A stretch of DNA of 5,611 nt from Methanothrix sp. GTDB taxonomy: Archaea > Halobacteriota > Methanosarcinia > Methanotrichales > Methanotrichaceae. The notes beneath the pieces are model-generated. The model did not search any database. It was not told the DNA's origin and saw nothing but the letters and a program-made list of their open reading frames with translations. The stretch is from positions 1 through 5,611 of the forward strand of contig JAQTYS010000179.1 of assembly GCA_028688175.1 (NCBI GenBank), in the 5' to 3' direction. The translations under genes and the position numbers were made by a program. Positions 1 to 5,611 of the stretch are shown here, in pieces (position 1 is the stretch's first letter; each line of letters starts with the position of its first letter).

Positions 1-21
1 CCAATTCTGTACGCATTACTA

Positions 22-41
22 CTATTTAAAGGTTGCCTTTC
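22..41 (-). promoter_or_regulatory. TATA-like motif near left edge, reading leftwards
   Basis: The minus strand reads GAAAGG, then CAACC, then TTTAAATAG. The A+T-rich box with a purine-rich upstream element fits a haloarchaeal/methanogen promoter. Its start point would fall at about position 1 or just outside the window, making it the best-placed promoter for a gene beyond the left edge. Confidence 0.25.
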
Positions 42-91
42 AGCAGATCTCTTTAGCGTCGATTATTGGACCAACTCAAAAGGAGTTCGTA

Positions 92-108
92 GTATTTATA
101 GCTTTCGA
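92..108 (-). promoter_or_regulatory. Candidate archaeal promoter (BRE + TATA), reading leftwards
   Basis: The minus strand reads TCGAAAGCTATAAATAC, a purine-rich BRE-like CGAAA directly before the TATA-like TATAAATA. Transcription would start near position 65-70 and run out of the left edge. An 11-base palindrome CGAGTCACTCG (106-116) overlaps the BRE side and could be an operator. It is supported by motif form only. Confidence 0.35.
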
Positions 109-157
109 GTCACTCGGACTGCACCATGAGGAGAAGTCGCGAAGGAGACACGAAAAC

Positions 158-543
158 ATGAACTCTTTTCGGCAGCCATTGTGATCGAAACTCGTATTTA
201 AGGATTTCGACACCTTCATGAACCCAGATTTTGGTCTGGATGCTGAAAGCGGGTCCTACGAGCCCATCGCATCGGCCTCCTCTCCAAGGGGAGACCTGTA
301 TTTATAGATAGCGCACCAGAAAGGCTGCAAAGCATAGTAATAATATCCGCCAGGAAGACTCCGGACTCTCCCGATATGGAATTGGATAGAGGGGCCGAAA
401 GCAAAGGATTTCACTCTTGCCGCGCGATCTCACACCCGCGCAGGCTCTCCGGTCAGAGGCAGAGCGGCTACACGGTATCAAGCAGCAATTGCCGCGCAAT
501 CACCGAAGATCCGCTGCATGCTACTCTACTGTATAACCGATAA
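158..543 (+). pseudogene. Possible decayed coding stretch (very uncertain)
   Basis: An ATG at 158 has GGAG ten bases upstream. Its frame stops at TGA 182-184, then stays open through a second ATG at 218 (start MNPDFGLDAES) to TAG 305-307. Another frame is open from 247 to TAA 541-543, including SAPERLQSIVIISARKTPD. Joining these would need one stop readthrough and one frame change. I recognise no family in any piece, and all frames are open over part of the region, so this may be nothing. Confidence 0.1.
194..210 (-). promoter_or_regulatory. Second promoter-like BRE + TATA motif, reading leftwards
   Basis: The minus strand reads TCGAAATCCTTAAATAC, identical at 14 of 17 positions to the motif at 92-108, with the same BRE-to-TATA spacing. 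The flanks do not match, so this is not part of a longer duplication. It could be a distal promoter or a repeated factor-binding site. Confidence 0.25.
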
Positions 544-544
544 G

Positions 545-640
545 AAATAAGCTGAATGGAGCTGGAAAGAGCGGAAAATAGGATCTGAATTTTGGGGGAA
601 AGGATATCCAAAACATAAAGGATGATCGCGATAAGGAGTC
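545..640 (-). terminator. Possible U-rich termination zone after tldD
   Basis: On the minus strand this stretch, 69-164 bases past the tldD stop, is pyrimidine-rich with short T-runs (TTTATGTTTT, TTTCCCCC, ATTTTCC, TTATTTCTTATC). Archaeal 3' ends commonly form at U-rich tracts without a strong hairpin. No run exceeds four T, and no convincing stem-loop precedes them, so the call is weak. Confidence 0.2.
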
Positions 641-708
641 CACGATTGCTTAAGGATCCTCTTAGCCACTGTCCCGCATAGAAAGTCAGCTAACTAATCG
701 CGAAGAGA

Positions 709-2028
709 CTATCCCGCTCCACCTACCGTCGCCTCGGCCACCAGGAGGTGCGGCGATCCGTCGCTCACGGGCACAAGCTGTCCTGCTTTTCCGCAGCGCC
801 CGCTGTTGAACTTCAGATCATTGCCCACGGCGCGAACATGCATCAGAGTCTCCAGGATCTTGCCTGACAGGGACACATCGCGCAAGAGCTGCGTTTTCTC
901 GCCATTTTCCACCAGATAGCCTCTCTTGGCATTAAACTGGAATACGCCCTCACCCGTGCTCACCTGGCCGCCACGGCTGCCCGCCAGATAAACTCCGTCG
1001 CCTAGCTCGCGAAGGATCTCTTCCAGCTTCCAGTCGCCGTTGGCGATGTAGGTGTTGCTCATACGCACCACCGGCCGGTCCAGTCCCTCGGCGCGAGCAT
1101 TGCGCGCTTCTCCGCCTAACCGCGCTGCGGTCTCGCGAGAATTGAGATAAGACTTGAGAATGCCGTTTTCCACCAAAACAGTTTCTTGGGCCAGGCTTCC
1201 CTCGTCGTCAAAAGGATAGTAGCCATTGTTCATCAAACTGGGATCGTCCTTGACCGTCACCAATTCCGATCCGATCTTCTGGCCCAGCTTTCCTTCCAGA
1301 CAGGAGTCGCCCTCCAGGATGATATCACCCTCTGTGGCATGACCCACTGCCTCATGAACGAAGACTCCGGCCAGCTCCTGATCAAGGAGAACGGGATAGG
1401 TTCCGCCCTTGGGCGCTTTTGCATCCAGAAGAGCTACTGCCGTCTCTCCTACAACTCTGGCCAGGGCAATGGGGTCTTCCCGGTCAAAGAGCTCCAGGCC
1501 TCCCACACCGGACCGGCCCTCTCCATCCGTCTGGTACAGTCCGTTTCTGTGGGCCACAGCACTGATGACAAATCCCATGCGCGTCGCCTTTGCCTCCAGA
1601 TCCAGGCCCTCAGAGCTACTGTAATGCATGGCAAATTCCATTTCCGCATAGACAGCCTGAGTCGAGGTGACGCCTTTCACCTTAGCCGCGTCTTCAATCT
1701 CTCGCAGCAGCGCCACCTTCTCCTCCAGGGAAATGTCCTTGGGATCCTTTTTAACCGGAACCACAACGCTTTGGCCCGGGGTGGCACGGGCCAGCGTGAG
1801 ATCCTCGTTCCGATCGATCTTCCTGGCGATGCGCTTGGCCAGAGCGACATCTTCCCCCAGATCAGTCACACTATCCGTAGTAACAAAACCCCAGGACCCT
1901 CCAAAAAGAGCTCGCACAGCCGCGCCTTGAAAGGGGGCCTGGTTTATCTCCTCCAGCTTTCCGTTATCCAGGACAATCCTGGTTCTACTGCCGCGCAGGG
2001 TTCGGATGTCGTAGAACTCAGGCGCCAT
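709..2028 (-). CDS. tldD: TldD family zinc metalloprotease
   Basis: Cytosolic metallopeptidase of the TldD/PmbA family. In bacteria TldD pairs with TldE (PmbA) as a heterodimer that cleaves small unfolded peptides in an enclosed chamber; known roles are microcin B17 maturation and CcdA turnover. The complete 439-residue product carries HEAVGH (225-230) in VFVHEAVGHATEGD, supplying two zinc-ligand histidines and the catalytic Glu226. GSRGGQVSTGEG lies at 350-361. Cys412 in GRCGKAGQ matches the third zinc ligand of the family, near the C-terminus. Having HExxxH makes it the catalytic TldD subunit rather than TldE, which usually lacks the motif. The N-terminal EFYDIR segment is typical of archaeal members and supports the ATG at 2028. 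The only upstream signal is AGGAG 13 bases before it, inside the lonB 3' end. It lies six bases after lonB and in the same reading frame, so it is almost certainly co-transcribed. It ends in TAG. No tldE is found within the window. Confidence 0.95.
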   Translation of the reverse strand: MAPEFYDIRTLRGSRTRIVLDNGKLEEINQAPFQGAAVRALFGGSWGFVTTDSVTDLGEDVALAKRIARKIDRNEDLTLARATPGQSVVVPVKKDPKDISLEEKVALLREIEDAAKVKGVTSTQAVYAEMEFAMHYSSSEGLDLEAKATRMGFVISAVAHRNGLYQTDGEGRSGVGGLELFDREDPIALARVVGETAVALLDAKAPKGGTYPVLLDQELAGVFVHEAVGHATEGDIILEGDSCLEGKLGQKIGSELVTVKDDPSLMNNGYYPFDDEGSLAQETVLVENGILKSYLNSRETAARLGGEARNARAEGLDRPVVRMSNTYIANGDWKLEEILRELGDGVYLAGSRGGQVSTGEGVFQFNAKRGYLVENGEKTQLLRDVSLSGKILETLMHVRAVGNDLKFNSGRCGKAGQLVPVSDGSPHLLVAEATVGGAG

Positions 2029-2034
2029 TGGGTT

Positions 2035-4017
2035 TCAGATGCTCCTGCTGGGGATAGAGATAGTCTCCGGCAAGATGATGCCGATCTTCTTTTCAGCTGC
2101 AAACTTCTTCAGCTTCTCTATCAACCGATTCCTCTGTCCGCCCATGGCATACTCAAAGACCTCACTCATATTGGAGACGGGAATGATCTCGATCATGCCC
2201 TTGATGGCGTCATCAATGAGTACATCACCCATGTTGGATTTTGGTATAAGCACCGTCTTGATGCCGGCTTTCGCTGCGGCCTCGATCTTCTGCGTCACGC
2301 CTCCCACAGGCATGACATCTCCCCGCACAGAGAGAGAACCGGTCATGGCCACCGATTGCTTGACTGGCACACCTTCCAGGGCGGATATGACTGCTGTGGC
2401 AATGGAGATAGATGCGCTGTCGCCCTCCACACCCTCATAGGTGCCGATGAACTGAATATGCACATCCTTGCTGGTTATGTCCTCACCCAGGAACTTCTTG
2501 ATGAGCACGGAGACGTTGGTGACAGCTTCTCTGGCAATCTCCTGCAGCTTGCCGGTAGCTATGATCTTGCCCTCTTCCTTGGACTGGGCCTGTGTGACCT
2601 CAGCCATGATGGGCAGCACTATTCCCGAGTCGCCCATGACTGCCAAACCATTTACTCTTCCCACCTCGTCACCGGAAGAATGGAACATGCTGTAATCACG
2701 GCGCCGCTCCATGTAGCGATCTGCAAGTTGCTGCTCTACAGACCTTGCCATCTTCTTGGCCTCTTTTACATGGTCCACATCAGTCAGGTTCGCACCATTG
2801 GCACGAGCTACGTCCCCGGATACCCTGATTAAGCCGCCCAGGTCTCGCAGCATTAGTGTGAGATGTCCCTTCCTGCCAGACCTCCTCTTGGCTTCCCGCA
2901 TAATCTCCGAGACTGCATCCCTGGTAAAATGGGGTATTTTGCCGTCTCTCACAATCTCCTGGGCCACGAATCTGATGAGCTTGTTTCTGTTCTCCAGAGT
3001 GTCGTCCATGCTGTCTCTCATGTAGACCTCATACCCGTAGCCTTTAATGCGGGAGCGCAGAGCGGGATGCATTCCCTGCACGGCATCCAAATTTCCTGCC
3101 AGAATCATGATGAAGTTGCAGGGCACAGGCTCAGTTCTGACCAACGCTCCGGAGCTTCTCTCGCTCTGACCGGTAATGGGATACTCGCCCTCTTGCAAGG
3201 CAGTAAGCAGGCTTTGCTGCGACTCCGGGCGCAGGGTGTTTACCTCGTCTATGAAGAGAACTCCCTTGTTGGCCTTATGGATAGCTCCGCATTCCACCCG
3301 CTCATGGGATGGCGTCTCCAGCCCTCCGGACTGGAAGGGATCATGGCGCACATCTCCCAGGAGCGCGCCTGCGTGTGCACCGGTGGCATCAACATAAGGT
3401 GCCTTCTTCTTGGCGTTGTTATCCACCAAGAGCTTGGGGACCATGGCGTCCTCTTTGGGCAGCATATAACGCAGTGATAGGAATATGAGCGCCGCTGCTA
3501 TGATTCCGAAGAGGAGCTGTCCGGTATAATAGGCATATACTATCAGGGCCATTACGATAAGCATTAAGAACATATTGCGCGTCTGGACCTTCTTTCTGGC
3601 CTCCATCTTCTGGGCTTCAACTATCTGCTTGCCTCTGCCGGCAGGCACTATGCGAACGCGCGGTGTGTTGTTATCCTCTGGATTGGAATAGACCAGAACA
3701 TCCTGTAGCTCTTCCACAGGGAGTAACTCGCTCATGGCCTTGCCGAGCATGGATTTGCCTGTTCCAGGCGATCCGATGAGCATGACATGGCGTCTCTGGC
3801 GTGCCGCCTTCTTGATCACTTCCACGGCTTCATCCTGACCGATTACGTGATCTATGAGGCTCTCAGGCACGGTTATACTGCTGGTATCATTGAAATCGAT
3901 ATCTCCAAGCAGCTCTTTCGACTCGTCTTCAGAAGTCAATTTTTCGGCCCTCATATCATCTCTTAATCCTTCTTGACTATATATTTGATGCTTCGCTACC
4001 ATACTATTTTTGCTCAT
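2035..4017 (-). CDS. lonB: Archaeal Lon protease, membrane-anchored LonB type
   Basis: ATP-dependent serine protease that unfolds and degrades proteins at the cytoplasmic face of the membrane; it is the archaeal counterpart of bacterial Lon/FtsH quality control. The 660-residue product (numbered from the ATG at 4017) has the family's usual length and order: AAA+ Walker A GSPGTGKS (82-89), a membrane insertion within the ATPase module with two hydrophobic helices (about 148-165 and 168-184), Walker B VLFIDEVN (253-260), sensor-1 Asn309, arginine-finger region ALRSR (319-323) and sensor-2 LRDLGG (390-395). The protease domain follows, with nucleophile Ser534 in GDSAS and general-base Lys577 in TQKIEAA. 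The Ser-Lys spacing of 43 matches archaeal LonB. There is no LonA N-terminal domain, as expected. Start: the ATG at 4017 has GGGTGA 11 bases upstream, complementary to the 16S rRNA tail. The alternative GTG at 4032 would add five residues (MRTDE) and overlap the cdc48 stop as GTGA, but lacks a clear ribosome site. tldD follows after six bases. Identification is near certain; only the start is open. Confidence 0.96.
   Translation of the reverse strand: MSKNSMVAKHQIYSQEGLRDDMRAEKLTSEDESKELLGDIDFNDTSSITVPESLIDHVIGQDEAVEVIKKAARQRRHVMLIGSPGTGKSMLGKAMSELLPVEELQDVLVYSNPEDNNTPRVRIVPAGRGKQIVEAQKMEARKKVQTRNMFLMLIVMALIVYAYYTGQLLFGIIAAALIFLSLRYMLPKEDAMVPKLLVDNNAKKKAPYVDATGAHAGALLGDVRHDPFQSGGLETPSHERVECGAIHKANKGVLFIDEVNTLRPESQQSLLTALQEGEYPITGQSERSSGALVRTEPVPCNFIMILAGNLDAVQGMHPALRSRIKGYGYEVYMRDSMDDTLENRNKLIRFVAQEIVRDGKIPHFTRDAVSEIMREAKRRSGRKGHLTLMLRDLGGLIRVSGDVARANGANLTDVDHVKEAKKMARSVEQQLADRYMERRRDYSMFHSSGDEVGRVNGLAVMGDSGIVLPIMAEVTQAQSKEEGKIIATGKLQEIAREAVTNVSVLIKKFLGEDITSKDVHIQFIGTYEGVEGDSASISIATAVISALEGVPVKQSVAMTGSLSVRGDVMPVGGVTQKIEAAAKAGIKTVLIPKSNMGDVLIDDAIKGMIEIIPVSNMSEVFEYAMGGQRNRLIEKLKKFAAEKKIGIILPETISIPSRSI
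2042..2046 (-). promoter_or_regulatory. Possible ribosome binding site for tldD
   Basis: The minus strand reads AGGAG within the codons for the last residues of LonB, 13 bases before the tldD ATG. The spacing is longer than ideal, so tldD initiation may depend partly on ribosomes finishing lonB and restarting after the TGA. Confidence 0.35.
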
Positions 4018-4028
4018 TTCGTCTGTTC

Positions 4029-4034
4029 TCACCC
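4029..4034 (-). promoter_or_regulatory. Ribosome binding site deciding the lonB start
   Basis: The minus strand reads GGGTGA here, matching the GGTGA core of the archaeal anti-Shine-Dalgarno complement. It ends 11 bases before the ATG at 4017, a slightly long but usable spacing. The same bases encode the last codon and TGA stop of cdc48, which would couple the two translations. It also contains the GTG of the alternative start at 4032. Confidence 0.45.
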
Positions 4035-5611
4035 TTGGAAATCTCGAATCATTTTAAGGTATTCTTCCCGCATGCCTTTAGACAGATGAGGCTTGATGAG
4101 CTCATGCGCTCTTTGGAAATGCTCTCGTGTTACCAGAATTCTATCAATGATCAATTCTTCTCTATTCATACCTGGTGTTATATGCTCTTTTAAAGCAAGC
4201 ATCCCTGCTTCCCGGCAGAACATCTCTAAATCTGCACCGGAAAAGTCTTCAGTCATATCGGCCAGCCATTGGGCCTCTACGCCGGATGCGGCCATGCGGG
4301 AGAGATTGATCTCAAGTATTCTCTTCCTTGCAAGATTATCCGGCATGGGAATATAAATTAAACGATCGAATCTGCCGGGACGCAGCATTGAACTATCCAA
4401 AAGATCAGGCCTGTTAGTTGCTGCCACAATTACCACATCTTTTAGTAGCACCAGTCCATCCAGCTCAGTTAGGAATTGGCTTACCACTCGCTCTGTAACA
4501 TTTGATTCCGCTCCGCCGCTTCGGCTGGGAACAATGGAGTCAATCTCATCGAAGAATACTAACACCGGTGCCGCCTGGCGAGCTTTGCGAAAGATCTCCC
4601 TTACGGCACGCTCCGATTCGCCTACCCACTTGCTGAGCAGCTCCGGGCCTTTGACGCTGATGAAGTTTAAATTACTCTCTGTAGCCAGAGCTCTTACCAG
4701 AAGGGTCTTGCCTGTCCCAGGCAGGCCATAGAGAAGTATGCCGCGCGCAGGGCGAACCCCTACGGCAGCAAAAGCTTCCGGATACTGTAGCGGCCACTCC
4801 ACTGCCTCAATGAGCGACTGCTTGACATCCTCGAGGCCTCCCACATCATCCCAATGCACCTCCGCCACCTCAACGAAAACCTCTCTCATAGCGGAAGGCT
4901 CAATCTTCTGCAAAGCTGCTTTGAAATCCTCTTTAGTGACCCGAAGACTCTCCACTATCTCGGTTGGTATATCCTCGCTCACATCAAGATCAGGAAACGC
5001 CCTCTCCAGCGTTCGCATGGCTGCTTCTTTGCAGAGAGCATAAAGGTCAGCTCCCACAAAGCCGTGCGTGGCATCTGCGATCTCTTTTAGGTCCAGGGAA
5101 GGATCGAGAGGCATACCCCGAGTATGAACATAAAGCACCTCCAGCCGGCCGGTTTTGCTGGGAATGCCGATCTCAATCTCCCGATCGAAACGTCCGCCGC
5201 GACGGATGGCAGGATCAAGGGCATTGGGCCTATTGGTGGCGGCAATTACTATTACCTCTCCTCGCGAGGATAGACCGTCCAAGAGAGCCAGCAGCTGGGC
5301 TACTACACGCCTCTCCAGGTCGCCGGACACCTCCTCGCGTTTGGGTGCAATGGAATCGATCTCGTCGATGAAGATGATAGAAGGAGCGGTTTTTGAGGCC
5401 TCCTCGAAGATCTGACGCAGCCTCTGTTCGCTTTCTCCATAGAACTTGGACACAATCTCAGGACCGGAGATGGATATGAAGTTAGCATCGGTCTCGCTGG
5501 CCACTGCTCTGGCGATGAGCGTCTTTCCCGTGCCGGGCGGTCCGTGGAGCAGCACCCCGCGCGGTGGATTGATGCCCAGGCGAGAGAAGAGTTCCGGATG
5601 GCGCAGCGGTA
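4029..5611 (-). CDS. cdc48: Cdc48/VAT-type AAA+ ATPase, C-terminal part (5' end beyond window)
   Basis: Homohexameric, double-ring, ATP-driven unfoldase/segregase of the archaeal VAT (Cdc48/p97) family, expected in the cytosol, which threads proteins through a central pore. The frame stays open to the right edge, so 526 residues are visible. The substrate-binding N-domain and the start are missing. Counting from the first visible codon, D1 shows Walker A GPPGTGKT (23-30), an aromatic pore loop SKFYGESE (54-61), Walker B IIFIDEID (78-85), sensor-1 Asn126 and arginine fingers Arg137/Arg140. The D1-D2 linker holds VHWDDVGGL (251-259). D2 shows Walker A GLPGTGKT (295-302), pore loop SKWVGESE (326-333), Walker B VFFDEID (351-357), Asn399 and Arg410/Arg413. 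Both rings therefore look competent for ATP hydrolysis. Oddities are Leu instead of Pro in the D2 Walker A, RRGGR instead of RRPGR in D1, and a tail ending RDFQG with no hydrophobic-Tyr-X motif. It is the promoter-proximal gene seen of a unit with lonB and tldD. Another Cdc48 paralogue subtype is possible; a single-ring AAA protein such as PAN is excluded by the two modules. Confidence 0.95.
   Translation of the reverse strand, partial: PLRHPELFSRLGINPPRGVLLHGPPGTGKTLIARAVASETDANFISISGPEIVSKFYGESEQRLRQIFEEASKTAPSIIFIDEIDSIAPKREEVSGDLERRVVAQLLALLDGLSSRGEVIVIAATNRPNALDPAIRRGGRFDREIEIGIPSKTGRLEVLYVHTRGMPLDPSLDLKEIADATHGFVGADLYALCKEAAMRTLERAFPDLDVSEDIPTEIVESLRVTKEDFKAALQKIEPSAMREVFVEVAEVHWDDVGGLEDVKQSLIEAVEWPLQYPEAFAAVGVRPARGILLYGLPGTGKTLLVRALATESNLNFISVKGPELLSKWVGESERAVREIFRKARQAAPVLVFFDEIDSIVPSRSGGAESNVTERVVSQFLTELDGLVLLKDVVIVAATNRPDLLDSSMLRPGRFDRLIYIPMPDNLARKRILEINLSRMAASGVEAQWLADMTEDFSGADLEMFCREAGMLALKEHITPGMNREELIIDRILVTREHFQRAHELIKPHLSKGMREEYLKMIRDFQG

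Larger units (their letters stand above)
1..708. other. Region without a supportable gene, downstream of tldD
   Basis: No open frame here combines a plausible start, ribosome site and recognisable protein. All three plus-strand frames are open between about 390 and 527, and two minus-strand frames overlap there too. This looks like chance openness in a G+C-rich patch rather than one real gene. Reading in the direction of the operon, the part next to tldD (about 545-640) is pyrimidine-rich, and the part from 310 to the left edge carries several TATA-like motifs. The most economical reading is a termination zone for cdc48-lonB-tldD followed by the upstream region of a minus-strand gene outside the window. 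A small RNA or a decayed gene cannot be excluded. I see no tRNA or rRNA. Confidence 0.6.

Noticed and set aside
73..87. Inverted repeat AACTC-AAAAG-GAGTT
   Set aside because: A 5-bp stem is expected by chance in a window of this size, and it has no relation to a gene end.
281..294. Hairpin TCTCC-AAGG-GGAGA as a terminator
   Set aside because: The stem is only 5 bp, with no T-run after it on either strand and no gene ending nearby.
216..499. Two minus-strand open frames of 62 and 65 codons in the gap
   Set aside because: They overlap each other out of frame, lack ribosome sites, and their products (many Arg, Ser, Cys, Pro) resemble no family I know.
662..692. TTAGC/GCTAA inverted repeat just after tldD as an intrinsic terminator
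   Set aside because: The stem is 5 bp with a loop of over 20 bases, and no U-run follows immediately on the minus strand.
1..708. tRNA, rRNA, CRISPR array or insertion sequence in the gap
   Set aside because: I looked for T-loop and anticodon-arm patterns, regularly repeated units with spacers, transposase motifs and terminal inverted repeats, and saw none.
1186..2832. 548-codon plus-strand open frame antisense to tldD and lonB
   Set aside because: It runs across the junction of two well-identified minus-strand genes, is rich in His, Leu, Gln and Ser as antisense frames often are, and shows no domain. It is a shadow of the real genes.
2863..3477. 204-codon plus-strand open frame inside lonB
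   Set aside because: It lies fully opposite the LonB ATPase domain, whose Walker B and sensor motifs are intact in the minus-strand frame; no homology pattern is visible.
4030..4032. GTG at 4032 as the lonB start (GTGA overlap with the cdc48 stop)
   Set aside because: It is possible and only five residues longer, but the GGGTGA signal sits at the GTG itself and serves the ATG at 4017 better. I keep it as an alternative.

Overview
The window looks archaeal, most likely from a methanogenic euryarchaeon (Methanothrix-like or a related Methanomicrobia). The evidence is a VAT/Cdc48-type double AAA+ ATPase, a membrane-anchored archaeal LonB rather than bacterial LonA, TATA/BRE-like promoter motifs, and moderate G+C. 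The assignment to Euryarchaeota is fairly firm; the genus is a guess.

All recognisable genes are on the minus strand and read right to left. At the right edge is the C-terminal 526 residues of a Cdc48/VAT unfoldase (D1 and D2 rings); its N-domain lies beyond the window. It overlaps or nearly abuts lonB, a two-transmembrane ATP-dependent protease with an intact Ser/Lys dyad. Six bases after lonB comes tldD, a complete zinc metalloprotease of the TldD/PmbA family with HExxxH and the C-terminal Cys. The spacing indicates one transcriptional unit, cdc48-lonB-tldD. All three products act in protein or peptide turnover: unfolding or extraction by Cdc48, processive degradation at the membrane by LonB, and cleavage of small unfolded peptides by TldD. 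That they work as a pathway is inferred from the clustering, not shown.

Bases 1-708, downstream of tldD, hold no gene I can support. On the minus strand the part next to tldD is pyrimidine-rich with short T-runs (possible termination zone). The part nearer the left edge carries four TATA-like motifs, two of them preceded by a BRE-like CGAAA. This fits an upstream regulatory region for a minus-strand gene beyond the left edge. Short overlapping open frames and a possible decayed coding stretch (about 158-543) are there but are not convincing.

No rRNA, tRNA, CRISPR array, insertion sequence or obvious new defence or mobile system is visible. The points most worth a second look are the three-gene proteolysis operon, lonB and tldD lying in the same frame with one TGA between them, tldD without an adjacent tldE, the Cdc48 tail without a proteasome-docking motif, and the repeated promoter-like motif in the left 310 bases.
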